Part shown: in pieces, positions 25,825 through 34,327 of the stretch
Position numbering within the stretch: the first letter of the stretch is position 1
Layout: every line of letters starts with the position of its first letter
Position numbers and translations under genes: made by a program
The notes under the pieces: generated by a model
What the model was told of the DNA's origin: nothing
What the model saw: only the letters and a program-made list of their open reading frames with translations
Database searches by the model: none
From: Marmoricola sp.
GTDB taxonomy: Bacteria > Actinomycetota > Actinomycetes > Propionibacteriales > Nocardioidaceae
DNA length: 60,331 bases
Direction of reading: 5' to 3'
Assembly: GCA_025965195.1 (NCBI GenBank)
Contig: JAOPXK010000051.1
Location: 1-60,331, forward strand

Positions 25825-27384
25825 ATGACCAGGCAGACCTCCAGGCAGACCTCCAGGCGCACTTCCGGGCCGACTTCCGGGCCGACTTCTGGACCGGGCC
25901 TGCCCGAGCACGTCCACACGTGCGTCGTCGGCGCCGGCTTCGCCGGACTCGGGATGGCCATCAAGCTGAATGAGAACCCGGCGCTCGGTGATTTCCTGGT
26001 CATCGACAAGGGCGTTGAGGTCGGTGGCACCTGGCGCGACAACACCTACCCGGGCGCTGCCTGCGACGTGCCCAGCCAGCTCTACTCGTTCTCGTTCTCG
26101 CCCAACCGCGACTGGTCGCGCTCCTTCTCCCCCCAGCCCGAGATCCATGCCTACATGAAGCGCGTGGCCGAGGAGGCCGGCGTACTCGACAGGTTCCGCT
26201 TCGGGGTCAGCGTCGAGAGTGCGGCCTGGGACGAGGCCGACAACGTCTGGCGGATCAGCACGACGGCCGGCGAGATCAGCGCCAACGTGCTGGTCACCGG
26301 TTCCGGTGGCCTGTCGGAGCCGAAGCTGCCCGAGATCGATGGCATCGACACCTTCGCGGGCGAGATCTTCCACTCGGCACGCTGGAACCACGACTACGAC
26401 CTGACCGGAAAGCGCGTCGCGATCATCGGCACGGGTGCCTCATCCATCCAGATCGTTCCCGAGGTCGCGAAGAAGGTTGCGCACCTCGACGTCTACCAGC
26501 GCACCGCACCGTGGGTGCTGCCGCGTAACGACCGGGCCTATCTCGGGGTGGAGAAGCTCGGCTTCCGCTTCGTCCCCGGTTTCCAGAAGGCCTATCGCAC
26601 CGCGATCTACTGGGCGCTGGAGAGCCGGGTGCCGATGTTCACCGGCCAGCTCCCCCAGATGCGCATTGCCGCGACCGCAATGGCCAAGCGGAACATCGCG
26701 AAGGGCATCACCGACCCCGAGCTGCGCAAGACCGTCACTCCCGACTTCGAGATCGGCTGCAAGCGTGTCCTGATCTCCAACGCCTACTACCCCGCGCTGG
26801 CGCGCGACAATGTCGATGTCGTCACCGATGGCATCACCGAGATCACCCCGACAGGCCTGGTCACCAGCGATGGCACCATCCGGGAGGTTGATGCGATCAT
26901 CGTTGCGACCGGCTTCTATACGACCGACCAGCCGATCGCCGCACACGTCAAGGGCCTGGACGGACGCACGCTGGCCGACGCGTGGAGCGAGCACGGGATG
27001 GCGGCGTACAAGGGCACCACGATCAGCGGCTTCCCCAATCTCTTCCAGATCGTCGGACCCAACACCGGCCTGAGCCACTCGTCGATGGTCTTCATCATCG
27101 AGTCGCAGATCGCCTACGCGATCAGTGCTCTCACAACGATGAAGGCGAAGCACATCGCCTCCGTCGAGCCGCTCCGGGCAGCCCAGGAGGAGTGGAACGC
27201 CGACCTCCAGAGCCGGATGCAGCGGACCGTGTGGAACAGCGGTGGCTGCGCGAGCTGGTACCTCGACGAGCACGGGAAGAACACCATCTTGTGGCCGAGG
27301 AGCACGTTCAAGTTCCGTCAGCTGCTCTCCACGTTCGACATCGACAGCTACGTCACCACCCCTTCGAAGGAGCAGGTCGCATGA
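25825..27384 (+). CDS. Flavin-dependent monooxygenase, Baeyer-Villiger type
   Basis: A 519-residue FAD/NADPH enzyme. FAD motif CVVGAGFAGLGMAIKL, the Baeyer-Villiger fingerprint FxGxxxHxxxW in FAGEIFHSARW, and the second dinucleotide motif VAIIGTGASSIQIVPEVA are all intact, as is ATGF near the C terminus. It likely inserts oxygen next to a ketone to form an ester. Before the FAD motif is an odd 25-residue N terminus made of RQTS/GPTS units from a 12-bp DNA tandem repeat (25831-25890). No other in-frame start lies before the FAD motif, so ATG 25825 stands. With the predicted -10 at 25812-25817 the message would be leaderless. The stop overlaps the SDR gene (ATGA). Confidence 0.9.
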   Translation: MTRQTSRQTSRRTSGPTSGPTSGPGLPEHVHTCVVGAGFAGLGMAIKLNENPALGDFLVIDKGVEVGGTWRDNTYPGAACDVPSQLYSFSFSPNRDWSRSFSPQPEIHAYMKRVAEEAGVLDRFRFGVSVESAAWDEADNVWRISTTAGEISANVLVTGSGGLSEPKLPEIDGIDTFAGEIFHSARWNHDYDLTGKRVAIIGTGASSIQIVPEVAKKVAHLDVYQRTAPWVLPRNDRAYLGVEKLGFRFVPGFQKAYRTAIYWALESRVPMFTGQLPQMRIAATAMAKRNIAKGITDPELRKTVTPDFEIGCKRVLISNAYYPALARDNVDVVTDGITEITPTGLVTSDGTIREVDAIIVATGFYTTDQPIAAHVKGLDGRTLADAWSEHGMAAYKGTTISGFPNLFQIVGPNTGLSHSSMVFIIESQIAYAISALTTMKAKHIASVEPLRAAQEEWNADLQSRMQRTVWNSGGCASWYLDEHGKNTILWPRSTFKFRQLLSTFDIDSYVTTPSKEQVA

Positions 27385-28208
27385 AGTCACTCGACAACAA
27401 GGTCGTCGTCATCACCGGAGCCGGGTCGGGCATCGGCCGGGCACTGGCCCTCAATGTCGCCTCGAAGGGTGCGCTGCTGGCCGTCTCCGACTGGAACGCC
27501 GACGGCCTTGCCGAGACCGTCGACCTCCTCAAGCACGCCGGCACGAAGGAGATTCGGTCCGACGTACTCGACGTGAGCGACCGCGACGCCTTCATCAGCT
27601 ACGCGGCCGCCGTTGCCGAGCAGTTCGGCCGGGTCAACGTGGTCGTCAACAACGCCGGCGTCTCGCACACCGGCAGCGTGCTCGAGATGGAGTACGAGGA
27701 CTTCGACTGGATCATGGGAGTCAACTTCTGGGGCGTCGTCCACGGCACCAAGGAGTTCCTCCCCCACCTGGTCGAGTCGGGTGACGGCCACCTGGTCAAC
27801 ATCTCCAGCATCTTCGGGATGATCTCGATGCCGGGCCAGGCGACGTACAACGCCACGAAGTACGCCGTCCGCGGCTTCACCGAGGCGGTCCGCGAGGACA
27901 TGCTCGTCGCGAAGGTCCCGGTCGGCGTCACCTGTGTGCACCCCGGCGGCATCAAGACCGGCATCGTCAGGAACGGTCGCGTGACGAAGGGCGAGGACCT
28001 CGACTCACTGTCGAGGACCTTCAACAAGTCCCTGGCTCGGATGTCGCCGGAGCGCGCCGCCGAGATCATCGTGAACGGCGTCCTCAACAACAAGCCGCGG
28101 GTCTTCGTCGGGCTCGACGCCGTCGCCCTCCACAACGCCGGCAAGTTCCTCGGCGCTCGTTACCAGGACCTCTTCGCCCGCCTGAGCCAGCTGGTGCTGA
28201 AGAAGTAG
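27381..28208 (+). CDS. Short-chain dehydrogenase/reductase
   Basis: A 275-residue classical SDR: cofactor motif VVITGAGSGIGRALAL (TGxxxGIG), NNAG in VVVNNAGVSHTG, catalytic Ser in NISSIFGMISMPGQ and YNATKYAV with the YxxxK pair. It is coupled to the monooxygenase by ATGA and has AAGGAG 8 nt before its ATG. The likely logic is oxidation of a secondary alcohol to the ketone used by the Baeyer-Villiger enzyme, under TetR control. Palindromic repeat copy 2 begins a few bases after the stop. Confidence 0.92.
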   Translation: MKSLDNKVVVITGAGSGIGRALALNVASKGALLAVSDWNADGLAETVDLLKHAGTKEIRSDVLDVSDRDAFISYAAAVAEQFGRVNVVVNNAGVSHTGSVLEMEYEDFDWIMGVNFWGVVHGTKEFLPHLVESGDGHLVNISSIFGMISMPGQATYNATKYAVRGFTEAVREDMLVAKVPVGVTCVHPGGIKTGIVRNGRVTKGEDLDSLSRTFNKSLARMSPERAAEIIVNGVLNNKPRVFVGLDAVALHNAGKFLGARYQDLFARLSQLVLKK

Positions 28209-28211
28209 CCG

Positions 28212-28315
28212 GGTGGGGAGTTTTCACAGGGTATGAACCCAGACCTCCTCGTCGCACACCTCACGACATATGCGATGAGGAGGTTTCCCTTCATACCCTG
28301 TGAAAACGCCACCCC
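28212..28315. repeat. Dispersed palindromic repeat, copy 2
   Basis: Left arm 28218-28239 is identical to the arm of copy 1; the right arm 28290-28311 has two or three mismatches. The 50-nt core contains a second stem, CCTCCTC-x-TCGCA (from about 28245) with TGCGA-x-GAGGAGG (to about 28284), so the whole element can fold into one long hairpin. Outer GGGTGG/CCACCC bases extend the symmetry. The left arm begins 9 nt after the SDR stop and the right end is 12 nt before the DUF402 start. Confidence 0.9.
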
Positions 28316-28327
28316 TAGAGTGACCAC

Positions 28328-28846
28328 GTGAGTCGAACTATCCGCGTCCAGACCCGCAAGTGGCCAGACGATCCGCACTGGGAGTTCGACGCGATCCGGC
28401 TAGGCGTCGACGGGCACGGGCACTGGGTCGGGCTGTTGAAGGGCACCTGGCTCTCGCGCCCGGGTGCCGGGTTCCACGCCCAGTGCGACCAGGTCGTGCT
28501 GATCCCGTACGACGAGTGGTGGGTGGCCACCTTCTACGGCGACGACGACGATCGGCCGGTCGACATCTACGTCGACATTGCGACGCCTGCGCAGTGGGAC
28601 GAGCCCAGTGGAGTCGTGAAGGCAGTCGATCTGGACCTCGATGTCATCCGCGGTCCCAGTGGCCGCGTCTGGGTCGACGACGAAGATGAGTTCGCAGACC
28701 ACCAGGTCCAGCTCGGCTATCCCACCGACGTCATCGACGCTGCGATGCAGAGCTGCGAGACCGTGCTGGCCGCGGTCACCGACCGTGCCACTCCGTTCGA
28801 TGAAACCACCTCGGCCGGATGGCTGGCTCGACTCCGAAGTCTCTGA
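28328..28846 (+). CDS. DUF402 family protein (FomD-like phosphatase fold)
   Basis: A 172-residue soluble protein with the DUF402 pattern: WEFDAIRLGVDGHGHWVGLL, IPYDEWWVATFYGDD, VDIYVDIATPAQWDE, then VDLDLDVIRGPSGRVWVDDEDEF with the acidic cluster that binds divalent metal in the family. Members hydrolyse nucleoside di- or triphosphates or CMP-linked intermediates. GTG 28328 is the first start in frame. The gene stands alone between repeat copy 2 and the secreted peptidase gene. Confidence 0.85.
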   Translation: MSRTIRVQTRKWPDDPHWEFDAIRLGVDGHGHWVGLLKGTWLSRPGAGFHAQCDQVVLIPYDEWWVATFYGDDDDRPVDIYVDIATPAQWDEPSGVVKAVDLDLDVIRGPSGRVWVDDEDEFADHQVQLGYPTDVIDAAMQSCETVLAAVTDRATPFDETTSAGWLARLRSL

Positions 28847-28852
28847 CAAAGT

Positions 28853-30253
28853 GTGCAAGTGGCCCCCACTTCGCGCAGTCGCCGCCTCCGCCTCTGGGCG
28901 GCGGCCCTCACTGCCGGAACCCTCGTGCTCGCGGTGCCCGCCTCAGCAGCGGACGTGGATGCGGGACCGCTGACTTCGAGAGACTCGCTGTTTCCACACC
29001 AGGGCAATGGTGGTTACAACGCCCAGAGCTACCACCTCGACCTGACCTACGTCCGACACGGTCATGCCCTCAAGGGCCTGACGACGATGACGGCCCGGGC
29101 CCGGCAGGACCTGACGAGCTTCGGGCTCGACCTCGAAGGCCTGAACGTCTCAAGAGTCTGGGTGAACGGCGTCCGCGCTTCGTTCCACCGTGGCTCCGAC
29201 AAGCTCGTCGTCACCCCGGTCCGGGAGCTGAGGACCGGATCGATCTTCACCACCCGCATCCAGTACGCCGGCGTGCCTCACACCCATGTCGATCCCGACG
29301 GCTCCTCCGAAGGCTGGATCCCGACCGCTGACGGAGTCGTCGCGCTCAACGAACCGGTCGGCGCGATGACCTGGTTCCCGAACAACAACACTCCGCGCGA
29401 CAAGGCTCGCTACCGGTTCACCATCCATGCTCCCAAGCGCCTCGAAGTGGCCTCGAACGGACGGCTGGTCCGACGTACGACCAGGCACGGGATCGGCACC
29501 TGGCACTATGTGATGGCCAAGCCGATGGCGTCCTACCTCGCATTCCTCGCGATCGGACAGTTCAAGATCCATCACGGCAGGACCTCCGACGGAATCCGAC
29601 TGCTGTCCTTCACGGACCCGAAGGTCCCCGCACCGACCGCGGCCTTGAGGAAGTTACCCGGGATCCTGCACTGGCTGCAGACCCAGTTCGGGCCCTACCC
29701 GTTCGCTGACGCGGGCTTCGTCGACGACAAGATCGGCGTCGACTACGCGCTGGAGACCCAGACCCGGCCGACCTTCGACGGCACGGTCCCGATCACGGAC
29801 CTGGTCCACGAGCTCGCTCACCAGTGGTTCGGCGACGCGGTCACCCCTGCCGATTGGGGCGACATCTGGCTCAACGAGGGCTTCGCGACGTACACGGAAT
29901 GGCTCTGGGCCGCCCGCACCGGCGAGAGCACCGAAGACCAGTTCACCGAGTTGCTCGCCGCGCACCCCGCCGGGGACCCGTTCTGGCAGACCCCGCCCCA
30001 GGATCTTGGCGACCCGGCCAACCTCTTCGGCAATGCGGTCTACGAACGTGGCGCGATGACCCTCGAGGCGTTGCGCGAGACGATCGGTGACGTGGCCTTC
30101 AACACCACGATCCGGCAGTGGTACGTCGGACATCGCGGCCAGTCGACCAGCACCGCCGAGTTCATCGACCTCGCCGAGCAGACCTCCGGCCAGGATCTGA
30201 CCAGCTTCTTCCACAACTGGCTCGACCAGCCAACCCGACCGACCGGCTGGTAA
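28853..30253 (+). CDS. Secreted M1 family zinc metallopeptidase
   Basis: A 466-residue exported peptidase. RSRRLRLWAAALTAGTLVLA followed by VPASAADV forms a Sec signal peptide. The zinc site is HELAH at residues 319-323 with the third ligand E342 in WLNEGFATY, the exact HExxH-x18-E spacing of M1 enzymes. The GAMEN-equivalent appears as VDYALETQTRP. It is compact compared with aminopeptidase N because the C-terminal helical domain is short. The start is GTG 28853 (GTG 28859 is also possible). Its stop at 30251-30253 is followed 14 bp later by the first motif of the repeat array. Confidence 0.9.
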   Translation: MQVAPTSRSRRLRLWAAALTAGTLVLAVPASAADVDAGPLTSRDSLFPHQGNGGYNAQSYHLDLTYVRHGHALKGLTTMTARARQDLTSFGLDLEGLNVSRVWVNGVRASFHRGSDKLVVTPVRELRTGSIFTTRIQYAGVPHTHVDPDGSSEGWIPTADGVVALNEPVGAMTWFPNNNTPRDKARYRFTIHAPKRLEVASNGRLVRRTTRHGIGTWHYVMAKPMASYLAFLAIGQFKIHHGRTSDGIRLLSFTDPKVPAPTAALRKLPGILHWLQTQFGPYPFADAGFVDDKIGVDYALETQTRPTFDGTVPITDLVHELAHQWFGDAVTPADWGDIWLNEGFATYTEWLWAARTGESTEDQFTELLAAHPAGDPFWQTPPQDLGDPANLFGNAVYERGAMTLEALRETIGDVAFNTTIRQWYVGHRGQSTSTAEFIDLAEQTSGQDLTSFFHNWLDQPTRPTGW

Positions 30254-30267
30254 CGCAAGACCACTGA

Positions 30268-30543
30268 CGCCGATCCGGCCCATACGCGCACCTGTGTGTC
30301 GCTGACCCGGCGCGCCCGTGCAGTTCAAGGTCGCTGACCCGGCGCGCGTGTGCGCGTTCGGATCGTCGACCCGGCTCACCGGAGCAGGTCGTGATGCGCG
30401 TATATGCCGGGTCAGCGTCAAAACCTGCACCTCCGCGCCGGGTCAGCGTGAGAAGGGCGCGCGTACGCGCCGGGTCAGCGTCAAAACCTGCACCTCCGAG
30501 CCGGGTCAGCGCCCAGAAGCTGCACACAAGAGCCGGGTCAGCG
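30268..30543. repeat. Array of nine 12-bp motifs at 31-32 bp steps with dyad symmetry
   Basis: The gap between the M1 peptidase and the ligase gene is filled by copies of CGCTGACCCGGC. In this orientation they start at 30268 (10/12 match), 30300, 30332 and 30364 (10/12). As the reverse complement GCCGGGTCAGCG they start at 30406, 30437, 30469, 30500 and 30532, all exact. Steps are 32, 32, 32, 42, 31, 32, 31, 32. Motif pairs are symmetric about 30390, so the region is a long imperfect palindrome built of tandem units. The 19-20 bp between motifs are partly conserved (AA-x-CTGCAC in several; two are nearly identical). The last motif lies just before the ligase ribosome site. Confidence 0.9.
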
Positions 30544-30552
30544 GAAGGAGGG

Positions 30553-31704
30553 ATGTGGAACCATGCCTGCGTGGGCATCGACTTCGCACGGTCGAACGGA
30601 CCGACCCTGGGTGTGGAGTGGGAGTTTGCCCTCGTCGACAAGCAGTCCCGTGATCTCGTCAACGCCGCCTCGGAGCTGTTCGACCTCGTCAGGGAACGAC
30701 ACGGCCCGCAGCCGCGCCTGCACAAGGAACTGCTGCGGAACACCGTCGAGCTCACCACCGGTATCTGTCGTACGACGGACCAGGCGATCACCGAGCTGAC
30801 CGACATGATCAACATCGTCAGACCGGCCGCCGACGAGCTCGGCGTGGACCTGTACAGCGCCGGCACGCATCCGTTCGCGAACTGGTCAGCCCAGCAGCTG
30901 ACGGACGGGCACCGCTACGAGGAGCTGATCGCGCGGACCCAGTGGTGGGGACGCCAGATGCTGATCTGGGGAGTACACGTGCATGTCGGCATCAGCAGCG
31001 ACCATGTCATCCCGATCGTGTCCTCGTTGCTCAACCAGTACCCGCACCTGCTCGCACTGTCGGCGTCCTCGCCGATCTGGGCCGGCACCGACACGGGCTA
31101 TGCGAGCAACCGGGCGATGATGTTCCAGCAGCTGCCGACGGCCGGGCTGCCGTTCCAGTTCCGCACCTGGCCGGAGTTCGAGAGCTATGCGCACGACCTG
31201 CTGACGACCGGCGTGATCGAGGAGATCAACGAGATCCGGTGGGACATCCGGCCGTCGCCGACGCTCGGCACGGTCGAGATCCGGATCTGTGACGGCGTCT
31301 CGACGGTCGATGAGATGCGGGCGCTGGTCGCGCTGACCCACTGCCTGGTGGTCGACCTCGACGACCGGCTGACCCGCGGCGAGGAACTGCCCACGATGCC
31401 GCCGTGGCACGTTCAGGAGAACAAGTGGCGTGCTGCCCGCTACGGCCTGGACGCATGGATCATCCTCGATGAGAAGTCCAATGAGCGCCTCATCCTCGAC
31501 GACCTGCACGACCTCCTCGAACAGCTGGCCCCGACCGCCCGGCGCCTCGAGTGCGAGACCGAGCTCGACCTGGTCGTGGAGATAGCGCGACGTGGCGCGT
31601 CCTACCAGCGCCAGCGACTCGTCGCGAAGCGGACCAACGACGACATGGTCGCGGTGGTGGACTCGATCGTGCAGGAGCTACTCCCCGGGTCCGGAGTCCC
31701 CTAG
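30553..31704 (+). CDS. Carboxylate-amine ligase, YbdK/GCS2 family
   Basis: A protein of about 383 residues in the glutamate-cysteine ligase type 2 family. TLGVEWEFALVDKQSRDLV is the family opening, followed by NTVELTTGICRTTDQAI, LYSAGTHPFANWSAQQL, HVHVGISSDHVIPI and SNRAMMFQQLPTAGLPF, with VEIRICDGVSTVDEM near the C terminus. Such enzymes have weak ATP-dependent glutamate-cysteine ligase activity; the true substrate is unclear. ATG 30553 has GGAGGG directly before it with almost no spacing, while GTG 30571 leaves a spacing of about 19 nt, so the start is open. The 3' end overlaps the FUSC gene by 27 bp, convergent. Confidence 0.85.
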   Translation: MWNHACVGIDFARSNGPTLGVEWEFALVDKQSRDLVNAASELFDLVRERHGPQPRLHKELLRNTVELTTGICRTTDQAITELTDMINIVRPAADELGVDLYSAGTHPFANWSAQQLTDGHRYEELIARTQWWGRQMLIWGVHVHVGISSDHVIPIVSSLLNQYPHLLALSASSPIWAGTDTGYASNRAMMFQQLPTAGLPFQFRTWPEFESYAHDLLTTGVIEEINEIRWDIRPSPTLGTVEIRICDGVSTVDEMRALVALTHCLVVDLDDRLTRGEELPTMPPWHVQENKWRAARYGLDAWIILDEKSNERLILDDLHDLLEQLAPTARRLECETELDLVVEIARRGASYQRQRLVAKRTNDDMVAVVDSIVQELLPGSGVP

Positions 31705-32787
31705 CAACGGGATCGCGTCGGTCGCGTCGAACGGATCCATGCCAGTGATCGCGAGCAGGTCCGCGATCAGCGACCGGATCTGGGCGAGCACCACCTCGGC
31801 CGACAGGTCGGTGCTGCGCTCGATGCGCGACGAGGCACGACCCAGCTCGAACAGTGGCTGCCTGACGGCTTCGGCCATCCGGTCGGCGGCCAGCTCGATC
31901 GCGATCAGGTCCGTGCAGTCGGCGAGGTCACGCAGCAGTCCGGCGTACGACACAGGGATGGGTTCGCGCCGATAGCTGGCCACCGCAACTCGCCGGACCA
32001 GGACCCGGGTGTTGCGCACCGCAAAGTCCAGCGGCTCGACGAGCTCGGCCATCTGCCGGATGTTGCCACGATGCCGAATCCGAAACGGCGAGGACGCCAG
32101 CACGGACAGGCCCTCGTCCGCTGCCGCGCGCAGCTCGGCGATCAGCGAATCGGTCGCGCGCGCGTCGCGGAGCACCGACATCGCACGCTCGACGTCACCA
32201 TCGCCGACGCTGTCGGCTGCGGCACGAAGCAACGCCGAGATCTTTCGTACGACGACCGCGGCCTGCTCACGCGGCCGACGCAACGGCGCCCGAGGGACAA
32301 CCGCGGCGGCGACCAGGGCGACTCCCCCACCGATCAGCGCGTCGGTCCAGCGCAGGAACGCGGCACCGGGCGACGGCAACAGGGTGCTGACCACGATGGA
32401 CTGAACCGCGGCCTGGGTCACGAAGATCGCACCGGCGTCGAGCAGCAACGCGGCCACCATCGCGAGGGTCACGATCAGCACGATCTGCAGGGAGCCACTG
32501 CCGAGCCAGTGGGTGATCAGGTCGCCCATGAAGACTCCGACCGAGACGCCGATCGTCACCTCGGCAACGCGCCGCAACCGCTGGCCGTAGGACGTACCGA
32601 GTGAGACCACGGCTGCAACGGGTGCGAAGAACGGATGCGCGTGCCCGAACACGTGAATCGCGACGTACCACGCGACACCTCCGGCGATCGCACACTGACC
32701 GACCAGCCAGCTCTTGGATCGCAATCGGGCAACGCGCTGTGCGATCGACGTACGTCCCCGGGCGACGGACAGGTCGACTGGCTGCAT
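31678..32787 (-). CDS. FUSC family membrane transporter (aromatic acid exporter-like)
   Basis: A 369-residue protein. The N-terminal half has about six helices with the FUSC pattern (PFFAPVAAVVSLGTSYGQRL then RVAEVTIGVSVGVFMGDLI), and the C-terminal half is a soluble helical domain with VVPRAPLRRPREQ at the junction. Family members export aromatic or other weak acids. ATG 32787 lies 7 bp after the aldehyde dehydrogenase stop, so it ends a three-gene operon with that gene and the GMC oxidoreductase. Export of the acid that the operon produces is the simplest role. Confidence 0.82.
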   Translation of the reverse strand: MQPVDLSVARGRTSIAQRVARLRSKSWLVGQCAIAGGVAWYVAIHVFGHAHPFFAPVAAVVSLGTSYGQRLRRVAEVTIGVSVGVFMGDLITHWLGSGSLQIVLIVTLAMVAALLLDAGAIFVTQAAVQSIVVSTLLPSPGAAFLRWTDALIGGGVALVAAAVVPRAPLRRPREQAAVVVRKISALLRAAADSVGDGDVERAMSVLRDARATDSLIAELRAAADEGLSVLASSPFRIRHRGNIRQMAELVEPLDFAVRNTRVLVRRVAVASYRREPIPVSYAGLLRDLADCTDLIAIELAADRMAEAVRQPLFELGRASSRIERSTDLSAEVVLAQIRSLIADLLAITGMDPFDATDAIPLLGDSGPGE

Positions 32788-32794
32788 TCCCGGG

Positions 32795-34327
32795 CTACTT
32801 CTCCATTGTCGAGCCACGGCCGTGCAGCATCGTGACGAGCTGGGTCAGCTGGCCGTCCGCCTTCTCGGTGCGACCGAACGTGGTCAACTTCAGCGCCGGC
32901 TTGAACCGCTGCCGGGCGATCGCCTTCGCGTAGGTGAACTCCTTCATCCCGTCGGGCCCGTGGATGCGGCCGAACCCGGAGTCGCCGACACCGCCGAACG
33001 GCAGCGACGGCACACCGGCGAAGGTGATCACCGAGTTGATGGACGTCATCCCGGACCGCAGCCGCGACGCGATGTCCATCCCGTTCTTCCCGGCGAACAC
33101 GGTCGAGCCGAGCCCGTAGCGGGTGTTGTTGGCCAGCCTGATCGCCTCATCCATGTCCTGCACGCGCGCCACCGTCAGCGTCGGCCCGAATGTCTCGTCC
33201 TGGACGGCGAGCGAGTCCTCGGGTACGTCGACCAGGATCGTCGGCTGGACGAACCGCTCTCCAACAGCGGACGGACCACCGAGCACGGCCTTGCCGCCAC
33301 GAGCGATCGCATCGTCGATGTGGGCCCTGATGACGTCGATCTGCGACGGCATCGTGATCGGGCCGATCTTCGAGTCGGCACTGTCGTCGCCGTGGATCTC
33401 GCTGGCATTGGCAAGAAGGTGGCCCATGAACTCGTCGTTCACGGTCGTGTGCACGTAGGCGCGCTCGACTCCCACGCAGGTCTGACCGGCGTTGCTGCAG
33501 GCACCCCACAGCGCCGCGTCGGCCGCCGCTTCCACGTCGGCATCGGCGTCGACCAGGATCGGGTCCTTGCCGCCGGCCTCGATGATCACCGGGGTCAACG
33601 TCTCGGCGCACGCTGCCATCACGCGCTTGCCGGTTGCGGTCGAGCCGGTGAAGGCGACCTTGTCGACGCCGGCACGACACAGGGCTGCGCCGGTGTCGCC
33701 GAGCCCGGTGACGACCTGGAAGACCGGGTGGTCGGGGACGACCTCGGCAAAGGTCGCCGCGAGCCAGGCACCGACACCCGGGGTGTACTCGCTCGGCTTG
33801 TAGACAACGGTGTTGCCAGCCGCCAGCGCGTAGACGATCGAGCCCATCGGCGTGAAGCAGGGGTAGTTCCACGGCCCGATCACGCCGATCACGCCGAGCG
33901 GGAGGTATTCCACCGACGCGGCCTGGTTCATCATCACCAGCCCGGAGGGGACCCGGCGACGCTTGGTCACCTTCTCGGCGTTGCTCGCGGCCCAGCCGAG
34001 GTGGTCGATCGCCAGGCTGGCCTCGAGGACAGCATCGCCGTGCGGCTTGCCGGTCTCTTCGTGGATGACGTTGGCCAGCTGGTTGATCCGTCGGGTGATC
34101 ACGCCCTTCCAGGCGTTGAGGCGGACCTTGCGCTCGTCGTAGGACAACGCCGACCACCAGGTCGCAGCGTCCCTGGCCCGGGCAACCGCTGCGCGGACGT
34201 CGTCCTCGGTCATCACCGGGTAGGTCTCGACCACATCACCGGTGCGTGGGTTGAGCGAGTCGAAGGTGTCCGGCCGATCCGCCGGAGCTCCAGTCTTCGC
34301 GGGTGTCGAGACATCCTGAAGGGTCAT
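32795..34327 (-). CDS. Aldehyde dehydrogenase (NAD(P)-dependent, succinate-semialdehyde type)
   Basis: A 510-residue ALDH. The catalytic Cys is in NAGQTCVGVERAYV, the general base Glu in IIEAGGKDPILVD (Ala replaces the usual Leu), the cofactor motif is FTGSTATGKRVM, and PWNYPCFTPMGSIVYALAAG contains the substrate tunnel Asn. It oxidises an aldehyde to an acid in the cytoplasm. Start ATG overlaps the GMC oxidoreductase stop (ATGA), so the pair would carry an alcohol through aldehyde to acid. C-terminal KAIARQRFKPALKLTTFGR is slightly basic, as in actinobacterial membrane-associated ALDHs. Confidence 0.92.
   Translation of the reverse strand: MTLQDVSTPAKTGAPADRPDTFDSLNPRTGDVVETYPVMTEDDVRAAVARARDAATWWSALSYDERKVRLNAWKGVITRRINQLANVIHEETGKPHGDAVLEASLAIDHLGWAASNAEKVTKRRRVPSGLVMMNQAASVEYLPLGVIGVIGPWNYPCFTPMGSIVYALAAGNTVVYKPSEYTPGVGAWLAATFAEVVPDHPVFQVVTGLGDTGAALCRAGVDKVAFTGSTATGKRVMAACAETLTPVIIEAGGKDPILVDADADVEAAADAALWGACSNAGQTCVGVERAYVHTTVNDEFMGHLLANASEIHGDDSADSKIGPITMPSQIDVIRAHIDDAIARGGKAVLGGPSAVGERFVQPTILVDVPEDSLAVQDETFGPTLTVARVQDMDEAIRLANNTRYGLGSTVFAGKNGMDIASRLRSGMTSINSVITFAGVPSLPFGGVGDSGFGRIHGPDGMKEFTYAKAIARQRFKPALKLTTFGRTEKADGQLTQLVTMLHGRGSTMEK

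Noticed and set aside
30268-30543. CRISPR array
   Set aside because: Repeats are only 12 bp, orientation flips in the middle, the 19-20 bp intervals are partly conserved, and there are no cas genes.
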